Shown here in pieces: positions 55,536 to 63,413 of a stretch of 64,000 nucleotides of DNA (its first letter is position 1; every line of letters starts with the position of its first letter). A program made the translations under genes and the position numbers. The notes under the pieces are model-generated. The model did no database searches. It saw nothing but the letters and a program-made list of their open reading frames with translations, and was not told the DNA's origin. This DNA comes from G965205255 sp965205255 (GTDB lineage Bacteria > Pseudomonadota > Gammaproteobacteria > Pseudomonadales > Endozoicomonadaceae), in contig OZ242051.1 of assembly GCA_965205255.1 (NCBI GenBank), forward strand, positions 930,001 through 994,000. The letters run 5' to 3'.

Positions 55536-56768
55536 ATGAAGGGTCAAGAGAGAGAATCAACAGCGTTTGAGGATAAACGCACAATGTTGTTAGTAGTATT
55601 GATAGCAATGAGTGGTCTAATGGGTATTGATATTCATGTAGCATCAATGCCATCTATTATGCATTTTATGCATACAAGTTTAAACTGCATAAAGCAATCA
55701 GTGCCAGTGTATTTATTTGGTCTTGGGGTAAGCTTGCTTGTTTATGGCCCACTGTCTGATTGTCATGGCCGACGACCTTGGGTTTTGTTTGGACTATTAT
55801 TTTCCTCTATTTTTAGTATATTAGCGGCATTCTCACATGATATGACTTATTTTCTTGTATTTCGGTTCTTTCAAGGTGTCGGTGCTGGAGCTTGTGCAGG
55901 GCTTGGAAGACCTATGGCTGTTGACTTATATAATAAAAAGTCGTTAGACGGAATTCGTTCATATTTTTCTACTATCATCGGTTTATCACCGTTACTTGCG
56001 CCTGTATTAGGAGGATATTTACAACATATATTTGACTGGCAGGCCAACTTTATTTTTTTAGCTTGTCTTTTTATTGTGTTAAGTGTCTTGTGTTTTGTTT
56101 ACTTGCCTGAAACAAATAGACATATTTCAGAAAAAAGATTGAGTCTCAGTCAAGTTATGTCTAATTACTATTACCTGTTGAAGCAGCCAGATTTTATTGG
56201 TGCCACATTAATTGCAGGAATCGGTATGGCTATTACTATTACTTACGCTATATTAAGCCCTTTTATTTTCCAATCCAAATATCATATGTCGCCTATTAAG
56301 TTTGGATGGATAACCATGGCGATATCAATTGGCGTTGTAGTTGGGCGTTTTTTTAATGGTTATATGGTTAGATCTCTTGGGCATAATGCAACTTTAATTC
56401 TAGGGCTACTATCTATAGCATTATCTGGTTTTTTTATTTTTTTGATTAATATGTTTGATTTTTATAGTTTTATTCTCACTATTATAGGAATCTTTATTTC
56501 ATTGTGTGGTCAAGCTTTTGCTCGATCTAATACTATGTTTATTGCGATGCTTCCACACAAAGATAAACGTGGTGCTGCTGGAGCTTTTTTTTCTGGCTTT
56601 CAAACGCTGACTTCTTTTTTAATAGGAGGGTTATTAAGCTCCATTGGTTATTTTTTTGGGCTAAAGGCCTTAGGGATTATTTATTCAGTTTTTGGTTTAC
56701 TTTCCTTATTAATATATTTTACTTGCTTAAGCAATAAAGATTCTGTTGCAAACTCGACCACAAGCTGA
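55536..56768 (+). CDS. MFS drug-resistance transporter (Bcr/CflA type)
   Basis: A protein of about 410 residues with 12 membrane segments of the major facilitator family, DHA1/Bcr-CflA type, exporting small molecules by proton antiport. Motifs are GLMGIDIHVASMPSI (TM1), LVYGPLSDCHGRRPWVLFG (the loop 2-3 G...SD..GRRP motif), GVGAGACAGLGRPMAVD (motif C region) and ISPLLAPVLGGYL-like LSPLLAPVLGGYLQ. An in-frame ATG at 55488 lies inside IS6 copy 5; I prefer ATG 55536 just outside it. The last residues, DSVANSTTS, and the stop come from the inverted end of IS6 copy 6, so the native C-terminus is lost but all 12 segments remain. Its native promoter was also replaced by the IS end. Confidence 0.85.
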   Translation: MKGQERESTAFEDKRTMLLVVLIAMSGLMGIDIHVASMPSIMHFMHTSLNCIKQSVPVYLFGLGVSLLVYGPLSDCHGRRPWVLFGLLFSSIFSILAAFSHDMTYFLVFRFFQGVGAGACAGLGRPMAVDLYNKKSLDGIRSYFSTIIGLSPLLAPVLGGYLQHIFDWQANFIFLACLFIVLSVLCFVYLPETNRHISEKRLSLSQVMSNYYYLLKQPDFIGATLIAGIGMAITITYAILSPFIFQSKYHMSPIKFGWITMAISIGVVVGRFFNGYMVRSLGHNATLILGLLSIALSGFFIFLINMFDFYSFILTIIGIFISLCGQAFARSNTMFIAMLPHKDKRGAAGAFFSGFQTLTSFLIGGLLSSIGYFFGLKALGIIYSVFGLLSLLIYFTCLSNKDSVANSTTS

Positions 56769-57295
56769 ACGGTAATCCCCTCCTTCAGATGCAATTATCC
56801 TGCCAGTGCATAAAACTGCTCAAAGGTAGGGCGATCACTTCCATTACAATGCTGACCTTTTTTTAGCATTCGCCAGCACTCATTTTTGGCAATAGTGGCA
56901 GAGGCTCTTTCCGCGGATTTAAACCTCAGCGCCAGCCGCATCTATCTCTTAATAGACCGGCTCTGTTCAACGATATTATTCAGATATTTTACCCGTAAAA
57001 TATCGACCATCAGAAAGAAGCATTCCATTAAAAACAAGGCAAGATTCACCGATTCCAGTGCAGCCAGATTAGCCCAGCTTTTATCAATCACCACCTTTTT
57101 AGGAAGGCCATTGTGTCCAATGGCTTTATTCAGAAAAGCCCTGGCTGTAGGCCATATACCAGCGAACAGTCATCAGAATAAGTTCTTGTCTAAAATGACG
57201 TCCTTTAGTGCTGATAGCTGGCATGGTATGCTTCATAAGTCGCATTAATAATGAGTGCATTATCTAGAAGATAAGTTTTATTTTGCAACAGAGCC
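56739..57295 (-). mobile_element. IS6-family element, copy 6 (internally deleted)
   Basis: 557 bp with ends GATTCTGTTGCAAA (56739) and TTTTGCAACAGAGCC (to 57295). The first 400 bp match copy 5 (C-terminal transposase, minus strand). At about 57147 the sequence jumps from CTGGCTGTAGG to the part before the N-terminal region (CCATATACCAGCG), removing about 260 bp by recombination between the similar segments GGCTACAGG and GGCTGTAGG seen in copy 5. No functional transposase is left. It ends the accessory island. Confidence 0.85.
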
Positions 57296-57298
57296 GCT

Positions 57299-57322
57299 TG
57301 AAACAGGTTTTGGTATAATATC
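57299..57322. repeat. MITE-like repeat, end fragment
   Basis: TTGAAACAGGTTTTGGTATAA directly after IS6 copy 6 matches one terminus of the dispersed repeat (GAAACAGGTTTTTGTATAA). Only the end is left, so the IS6 copy probably landed in, or deleted, a full repeat. Confidence 0.5.
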
Positions 57323-57355
57323 GGTAAGTTTCTAATTGCTTAAAAAATTATTACA

Positions 57356-58099
57356 TTAAAGGAAGAGAGCGCAATGCTTGCGTACTTTGTCTGAGTGTCG
57401 AAAAGGACGACTAAAATAACTGTCTAGCAATGTGTTGATGGCTTCTGGCTTAAATAGTCTGCATGTTCGTCTTAACAGGCAATCCAGATCTTTTATTCTG
57501 CCAGCAGTTGAAATAAAAACGTATCGTGCTTTTTCCAAGTCAATAAAGCGTATATCGATATTGTGACCTGTTTCTCTGACAAAAATATGATTGGGATAAA
57601 GACAATAATGAAAAAAACTTTTGTCGTGCATATCTCGAATCAGGTAACCCAATTTTTTCATTACCTTATTGACCTTTTTGCTGTCGTCCTGACAACTTTT
57701 GTACCAAGAAAACAAGTCTGCATGAGAGTTTAATGCTCGAGTAACCAATATTGCCTGGTGACTTTTAGGATGTTTATATTCTCCATAATATGATAATTCA
57801 AGGGTAGGAATGCTTGCTTTATAACAGAACAATAAATTATTAAACTCTCTTCGATAAGTAGGAACACCTGAAAAGGGGTGTCGCCATGTTGGGGTATTGT
57901 GATTTTCCTGGCGCTTAACAAACCATTGTGTGTTTTTATCCGGCCATACAATTGCCCCACTCCAGCCCTTGCGTCGATAGTTAGGAGCTTCAAACCAAGG
58001 GGCATCAATTGTCCAGATGGTTTCAAAATCTTTAAGACCATGGTCTCCCATGTGTTGTTGTTCTTGTTTTGAGATAAAATAAGTGAAAGAACTGCTCAA
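57356..58099 (-). CDS. lipopolysaccharide kinase, InaA/WaaP family
   Basis: A 247-residue kinase-fold protein of the LPS kinase group (InaA/KdkA/WaaP), which phosphorylates Kdo or heptose in the LPS inner core. Readable kinase elements are NYRRKGWSGAIVWPD (a glycine-rich turn), WFVKRQENH (the Lys of strand 3), REFNNLLFCYKASIPT (the C-helix Glu), HYCLYPNHIFVRE (catalytic loop) and IRFIDLEKAR (metal-binding Asp, DFG-like). In the catalytic loop WaaP's HRD reads HYC, as in InaA-like proteins that have HGCLYP-type loops. TTG 58099 with AAGGGG eight bases upstream is the likely start; ATG 58051 would give 231 residues. Confidence 0.75.
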   Translation of the reverse strand: MSSSFTYFISKQEQQHMGDHGLKDFETIWTIDAPWFEAPNYRRKGWSGAIVWPDKNTQWFVKRQENHNTPTWRHPFSGVPTYRREFNNLLFCYKASIPTLELSYYGEYKHPKSHQAILVTRALNSHADLFSWYKSCQDDSKKVNKVMKKLGYLIRDMHDKSFFHYCLYPNHIFVRETGHNIDIRFIDLEKARYVFISTAGRIKDLDCLLRRTCRLFKPEAINTLLDSYFSRPFRHSDKVRKHCALFL

Positions 58100-58487
58100 T
58101 CATTAAGCCCCTTAAATTAATAGCCAAGATCATGTCCAAGCAAAATATTAACTTGTTATTGGAAATAATTAATTTTTTTAAAGCCCAATATTCTATCAGA
58201 ATAAGATTTGTTTTAAAAGCCACAACTCACATACATAGATTCACACTATATGAAACTCAGGCATCCTCTTGCTTGAGTTGTTTAATATACTTCATTGAAC
58301 TTTGTTCATGCAAAGCAAAATGAGAACGGTAAGTATTGTATTTATCAACCCTTTTTTCAATTGATTATGAATACCCCAACACTGTCAACCTGCAAGCTTC
58401 GTTGGTTATAAAATTTATCCCTGAATATCTTGTAACACACTCTACTGCGCCGCGGTAAGTGGGTTTTACCGGATACTCCAAATTAGG
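58100..58487. other. intergenic region between pssA and the LPS kinase
   Basis: 388 bp, AT-rich, no credible gene. GGTAA...TTACC near 58454-58470 gives a small stem downstream of pssA on its strand but no T-run. I could not identify any IS or MITE remnant. Confidence 0.35.
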
Positions 58488-59858
58488 TTATATAAAATGT
58501 TTTAGTACTTTATCCGCACGAATTCGTTTTAGTCGGCTCAGAATTTTTTTAACAGGTAAAGGATAGTCTCTGGGGTGCTCAAGCTGTTCAATTACTGTCA
58601 GCTTTTTTGTATGGGTGAGAATACCTTCATGTTCATTACAAAACATATCAGTAAGTAACTTTTGTTTGTCATTAATAAGTAATGCATTTTCAAGATCCAA
58701 TCCCCATGCCCTTGGATTAAGGTTATTTCCGGTTAACAGATAGTACTGTTGATCAACACTGACGCCTTTAACATGAAAACTATTTTCATCGTGCTTCCAT
58801 AAGCGAATTTCCAGTAAACCCTGGGCAATGAATGAACGAAAACGCACCATAAAGCCTCGCAACAACATTTCGTAAAGATAAGGCAGGGCTCCAATTACAG
58901 AAAATTTTTCACTCTGGTGAATGTAGAAATCACTGGCTGTTTTATCTCCGATTACCAATGTGACTTTAACTTGGCGATGCAGCGCCTTCTTTAGTTCTCT
59001 TTTTAAGGCTGAAGGAAAATTGAAATAAGGGGTATAAAGGGTAATATCGCTCTGGGCTGTACGAATCATGTCAATAATGATTTTGTTCAGCCTATTACCT
59101 CTTCTTCCCATTCCTAAAACCGGAGTTATGTAAAATTTTTGATTACCCGCATAGTTGTCACTGTCTGTTTTAACAGGCAGGTCAGATAACTTATATTGTG
59201 TATGTTTAAGGGCTGAAACCGACTTTTTAATCATGCGTTTCATGGATTTTGCTGATGGAATTGACTGGCGATTTAAGGCTGTCAGCACCCCACTTTTCCA
59301 GTGCAGACGATGAACAAGTTCCACCAGTGAATTAGCCAGCCCAACGCTTTTGATTAACGTATAACGGTCGTAACGATAACGATGACCGGTATGAAAATAG
59401 ATATCATTAATGCTTGCGCCGGAATACAGCACTAAATCATCAAAAACAAAACCTTTGAGGTGCATAACACCAAAAAACTCTCTACCTTTCACTGGCAGGC
59501 CGTATATGTTTATCATCTGCTTGCTTTTCTGATTACGTTGCATATAAAACTGCGCATTATTCGGGCTAACTTTATCCCCTATTCGTCCACGCTGAGCACG
59601 GTGAAAATCAACCAGCACTGTAATACTAATGTCAGGTTTTTTTTCTTTTGCTGCATATAGGGCATCCAGTAAACGCTGTCCTGTTTTGTCATTTTCAAGA
59701 TACAAAGCTGATAAATATATACGTTTTTCAGCCTTTTCTATAAGCTGAAATACTTTGTCATGGAATTCTTTCGCTGAGCTAATTACCCCTATGCTATCGA
59801 TAGACAGAGGAATACCGGGTATACACTCTAAACGCGAAGAACGACTTTTTGGTTGCAT
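58488..59858 (-). CDS. pssA: CDP-diacylglycerol--serine O-phosphatidyltransferase (PLD-type)
   Basis: A 456-residue member of the phospholipase D superfamily (E. coli PssA 451). It makes phosphatidylserine from CDP-diacylglycerol and serine, the first step to phosphatidylethanolamine. The two HKD motifs are MHLKGFVFDDLVLYSGASIND (His, Lys, Asp) and FHVKGVSVDQQYYLLTGNNLNP (His, Lys). HTGHRYRYDRY and NPRAWGLDLENALLI match the E. coli enzyme. No membrane segment is present, as in the E. coli ribosome- and membrane-associated protein. It is divergent from the fabI side. Confidence 0.92.
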   Translation of the reverse strand: MQPKSRSSRLECIPGIPLSIDSIGVISSAKEFHDKVFQLIEKAEKRIYLSALYLENDKTGQRLLDALYAAKEKKPDISITVLVDFHRAQRGRIGDKVSPNNAQFYMQRNQKSKQMINIYGLPVKGREFFGVMHLKGFVFDDLVLYSGASINDIYFHTGHRYRYDRYTLIKSVGLANSLVELVHRLHWKSGVLTALNRQSIPSAKSMKRMIKKSVSALKHTQYKLSDLPVKTDSDNYAGNQKFYITPVLGMGRRGNRLNKIIIDMIRTAQSDITLYTPYFNFPSALKRELKKALHRQVKVTLVIGDKTASDFYIHQSEKFSVIGALPYLYEMLLRGFMVRFRSFIAQGLLEIRLWKHDENSFHVKGVSVDQQYYLLTGNNLNPRAWGLDLENALLINDKQKLLTDMFCNEHEGILTHTKKLTVIEQLEHPRDYPLPVKKILSRLKRIRADKVLKHFI

Positions 59859-59924
59859 TAATAATCTCTATATAAACAATTAAAAGAGAATAAAGTAACT
59901 GACTCGCTTTATCCTCAATTTGAC

Positions 59925-60358
59925 GTAAAATACGGCTGAACAAACAGAGGCTTTCATGTATGGTATGGCTACTGACAACAATACAAAACATGGAAGAGGT
60001 TATGCTGGCTCATATTTTCTTCGATATTAATCATTTTTGCCAGTCCTTTGAAGCTCAGTGTAATACTTTATTTTTATCGTCCGGATGTAAATATCTTAAT
60101 CGTGTCTGCTGTTTCAGCTTACGTAATATAATGGCAGTAGCTGTAATTTTTATCACTCAGACTATCACTGGCCTGCTTAAACGTTTTTATCTAAAATCTA
60201 TCCAGCTTTGCGGTCATCATCTTTTTACAAGTCTGACCAGTAGTCTGATTGTCCTACCTGTAAAAAACATGAAACATGCATTAAATATCCAATATATAGT
60301 CCTGATTTTTTTCGTTAGATTGGACTTCGGTCGATGCAAGTCTAAAACAATCTTATAA
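59925..60358 (+). pseudogene. IS982-family transposase remnant, second copy
   Basis: From ATG 60002 the frame reads MLAHIFFDINHFCQSFEAQC and FSLRNIMAVAVIFITQT, aligning with the IS982 remnant at 3129 (CDVDGFCQSVEP, LTLSEVMTIVILFH). The upstream DNA is also similar (GGTATGGCTACTGACAAC against GGTACGGCTTTTGACAAC). Later residues (CPTCKKH-like in another frame) hint at further decayed transposase. The catalytic core is absent. Confidence 0.5.
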
Positions 60359-60410
60359 ATCCTAATACAAACAAATAATTAATGCACCCTTAATACCAGA
60401 ATTATTCCCT

Positions 60411-60455
60411 ACCAAGTAGCTGAAACAAGTTATAATATTATTGTTTCAGCTTGGT
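60411..60455. promoter_or_regulatory. long palindrome enclosing TATAAT upstream of fabI
   Basis: AGCTGAAACAA (60418-60428) and TTGTTTCAGCT (60441-60451) are perfect 11-bp inverted arms, and ACCAAG / TTGGT extend them with a small bulge. The 12-base centre holds TATAAT (60431-60436). The site is about 140 bp before the fabI start. It may be a dimer-binding operator overlapping a -10 box or a hairpin at the end of the IS982 remnant. Confidence 0.45.
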
Positions 60456-60591
60456 GTAAATGTAGTGATTGGTAAAGTATCAGACAATGAAATTGTAGTT
60501 ATTTTGAGATTATTTCATAGATAAGTCTTCCTTATAGCAATGGCTTTATTTTATACTTACCGGGATTTTTTATGAATAAAAGGACTACCTC

Positions 60592-61398
60592 ATGGCTTTT
60601 CTTAAAGGAAAACGCGTATTAATTGTTGGTGTAGCCAGCAAACTCTCCATCGCCGCTGGCATTGCTGAAGCGATGTATCGTGAAGGCGCAGAGCTTGCCT
60701 TTACCTATCAAAACGAAAAACTCAAAAAAAGGGTTGAAGGGTTTGCCGAACAGTGGGGTTCTTCAGCAGAGTATTGTTTTTCCTGTGATGTGGCTAGCGA
60801 TCAAGAGATTGAACAAGCATTCACTAATCTTTCTAAAAAATGGGATGGTCTTGACTGCATTATTCATTCCGTAGGTTTTGCTCCCCGCGATCAAATCAGT
60901 GGGAACTTTGCCGACGTTACCACTCGTGAAGGCTTTCAGATAGCTCATGACATCAGTGCTTATAGTCTGATTGAATTGGCCAAGGCCGGAAGAAAGATGA
61001 TGGAAGGAAGAAATGGTTCTATTCTCACGCTTTCCTATTTGGGTGCTGTTACCACTATGCCCAATTATAATGTTATGGGTGTGGCCAAAGCCAGCCTTGA
61101 GGCTAGTGTCCGCTGGCTTGCTCACAGTCTGGGACCGGAAGGTACACGAGTAAATGCCATTTCAGCAGGCCCGATAAAAACATTAGCAGCCAGTGGTATC
61201 GGTAACTTCAAAAAATTACTTAAGCACAATGCTAACAGAGCGCCATTGCGTCGTAATATCACTCAGCAAGAGGTTGGCAATGTTGCAGCCTTTTTATGCT
61301 CTGATCTTGCCAGTGGCATTACTGGCGAAGTCACTTACGTGGATGCGGGCTTTCATAACGTCACTATTAGCGATGCTGAGCTTGAAGGCGTGCTTTAA
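60592..61398 (+). CDS. fabI: enoyl-ACP reductase (NADH) FabI
   Basis: A 268-residue SDR-type enoyl-ACP reductase completing each elongation cycle of fatty acid synthesis; target of triclosan-type inhibitors. The nucleotide site is GVASKLSIAAGIAEAMYREG (the FabI-specific GxxxxxSxAxG pattern); the catalytic pair is Tyr159-x6-Lys166 (PNYNVMGVAKASLEAS), with a further conserved Tyr149. GPEGTRVNAISAGPIKTLAASGI is the substrate loop signature. AAGGA seven bases before ATG 60592 supports the start. A strong terminator follows. Confidence 0.96.
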   Translation: MAFLKGKRVLIVGVASKLSIAAGIAEAMYREGAELAFTYQNEKLKKRVEGFAEQWGSSAEYCFSCDVASDQEIEQAFTNLSKKWDGLDCIIHSVGFAPRDQISGNFADVTTREGFQIAHDISAYSLIELAKAGRKMMEGRNGSILTLSYLGAVTTMPNYNVMGVAKASLEASVRWLAHSLGPEGTRVNAISAGPIKTLAASGIGNFKKLLKHNANRAPLRRNITQQEVGNVAAFLCSDLASGITGEVTYVDAGFHNVTISDAELEGVL

Positions 61399-61413
61399 GG
61401 CAAATAATCACGG

Positions 61414-61452
61414 GACAGTAATTTTTGTTTTTTACAAAAATTACTGTCTTTT
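61414..61452 (+). terminator. intrinsic terminator of fabI
   Basis: GACAGTAATTTTTGT (61414-61428) and ACAAAAATTACTGTC (61434-61448) form a perfect 15-bp stem with a T5 loop, followed by TTTTC. It begins 15 bp after the fabI stop. Confidence 0.85.
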
Positions 61453-61593
61453 CGATCTGTTAATTAAAGATCGCTGACAGCATAATAAATATCACTACAA
61501 GCCAGATGCAGCAACTCTTGGTAAACGTCAGCACAATAGTGTATAAGCCACTGAAAGCATATTTGGTGGTATTTTGCATCAACATACAACGCA

Positions 61594-61730
61594 TTATACA
61601 AAAACCTGCTTTCATCTTCTTATTACGCTAGCTTTCTGGTCATGCTGTTATGTGTTGAAGATCTTTGCAATGGCTGGCTATTCTACTAAATAATTCTCAC
61701 AACAGTAGTTAAAAACAGGTTTTGTATTAT
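61594..61730 (+). repeat. MITE-like palindromic repeat, copy F
   Basis: Left end TATACAAAAACCTGCTTTC, right end GTTAAAAACAGGTTTTGTAT, about 137 bp apart. Shared interior: TCTTATTACGCTAG, CATGCTGTTATGTGTTGAAG, GCAATGGCTGGCTATT. It lies between the fabI terminator and the nhaC-like gene; the remaining bases up to 61898 hold no gene. Confidence 0.75.
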
Positions 61731-61898
61731 GATCAAAATCCAGACAGTCTTTTATTTCACAAACAAGGGAACTGACCAGTTGCTTGTGTGTTTACTGATA
61801 CTGTAAACTAATTTTATATACATAATTACAACATTATATTACCCCAACGCCATCAAAAGCTTGCAATGATATTAAACAGTTGCACTGAGACATAAACG

Positions 61899-63290
61899 AT
61901 GAATATGGAACAACCAAGACAACCTTCACTTTTTCAGATCATCATTAGTTTTACTCTGTTTTTGGCATTAGCCGGATCATTTACAGCAATCTTTCATTTA
62001 CCTATTCAGCTGGTACTTTTTATATCTTGGTTCATTATGATGGGGCTGGGCATCACCCTCAAACACACTTACTCAAATCTGGAAAAATCGATTATAAAAG
62101 GAATTAGCCAGGGACTCATTGCAATATTGATACTCATTGCTGTTGGAGCATTGGCAGGTACGTGGATTAAAGGGGGAATTGTACCAGGCATCATTTATTA
62201 TGGTCTGCTTATTCTCAAGCCTTCTATTTTTTTGCCCGCCTGCCTCATTATTTGTGCGATTACATCATTGGCCACTGGAACATCTTGGGGAACCGTGGGT
62301 ACAGCAGGTATTGCCATGATGGGAGTTGGCAGCAGTATGGGAATTTCCGGGCCTCTAGTGGCAGGCGCTGTACTTTCAGGCGCTTATTTTGGAGACAAAC
62401 TCTCTCCAATGTCTGACAGCGTGATTCTTGCATCTGCGTTATCGCAGGTAGAAGTCACTGACCATATCCGAGGGATGCTCCCTATTAGCTTGACTGGATT
62501 TGTGATAACCTTTGTGGCCTTCTCAATTGCCGGGTTGTTTTATGTTGAACCAGCTCATATCTCACAAATAAACGATACAGTAAATGAACTAAACCGAACA
62601 TTTAATATTAATATCTTAATTTTTATACCTGTTATTATCACTATTTCATTGTTAGCTATAAAAAAACCGGCATTTCCTGTTATTTGCCTAGGTGCATTAC
62701 TTGGCAGTTTGTGGGCCGTTTTCTTTCAACACGTATCACCTTTTCATGCCATAGAGAGCATTTATTTGCCGGAACGAATTATCACTGGCAATCAATTGCT
62801 GGATAAGCTACTGACCCGAGGAGGGATTGAAAGTATGCTCCCTTCTATTGTTATTATTATTTTTGGACTGGGTCTTGGAGGGTTGATGGATGAAATTGGT
62901 ATACTCAAAGTCATTACTGACCGGCTGCATAAATGGACGAAAGGGACAACCAGTGTCACAATAACGACCATTATTTGTGCCTTTTTTGCAAATGTTTTTG
63001 GTAGTGCTATGTATGTTTCGCTAATTCTAACCCCTAAAATGATGGCTCAGAGTTACGACAAACTGCATCTTCATCGTAAAATGCTTTCCAGAAACACCGA
63101 GTTTGGAGGCACCCTTACTTCCGGCATGGTACCTTGGAGTGATAATGGAATTTTCATGTCTACCCTTTTGGGTATTTCAACTTTTAGTTATACCCCTTTT
63201 ATGTGGTTAAGTTTTTCATGCATCATTGTAGCTATTATATTCTCTATGAAAGGTTGGTGCACCTATTATGCAAACACGCCTCCAAAGTAA
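61899..63290 (+). CDS. nhaC: NhaC-family Na+/H+ antiporter
   Basis: A 463-residue inner-membrane protein with about 11-12 hydrophobic segments. Family motifs are ALAGTWIKGGIVPGIIYYG, ATGTSWGTVGTAGIAMMGVG (a re-entrant Thr/Ser-rich segment), the strongly conserved GAYFGDKLSPMSDSVILAS, and TEFGGTLTSGMVPWSDNGIF. NhaC proteins exchange Na+ for protons; some relatives carry malate/lactate or amino acids, so the exact substrate is open. ATG 61899 or ATG 61905 could start it. It precedes pgm by 123 bp on the same strand. Confidence 0.85.
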   Translation: MNMEQPRQPSLFQIIISFTLFLALAGSFTAIFHLPIQLVLFISWFIMMGLGITLKHTYSNLEKSIIKGISQGLIAILILIAVGALAGTWIKGGIVPGIIYYGLLILKPSIFLPACLIICAITSLATGTSWGTVGTAGIAMMGVGSSMGISGPLVAGAVLSGAYFGDKLSPMSDSVILASALSQVEVTDHIRGMLPISLTGFVITFVAFSIAGLFYVEPAHISQINDTVNELNRTFNINILIFIPVIITISLLAIKKPAFPVICLGALLGSLWAVFFQHVSPFHAIESIYLPERIITGNQLLDKLLTRGGIESMLPSIVIIIFGLGLGGLMDEIGILKVITDRLHKWTKGTTSVTITTIICAFFANVFGSAMYVSLILTPKMMAQSYDKLHLHRKMLSRNTEFGGTLTSGMVPWSDNGIFMSTLLGISTFSYTPFMWLSFSCIIVAIIFSMKGWCTYYANTPPK

Positions 63291-63413
63291 AACCGGCATA
63301 TGAACTCATACAATTTTTATACAGCAAAATTAACCCCTGTATAACTATATTTCTATGGAACCCATCCCAGACTTGTTATATCCTTGCCAACAAGAAATAA
63401 AGGAGAGTGGTTA

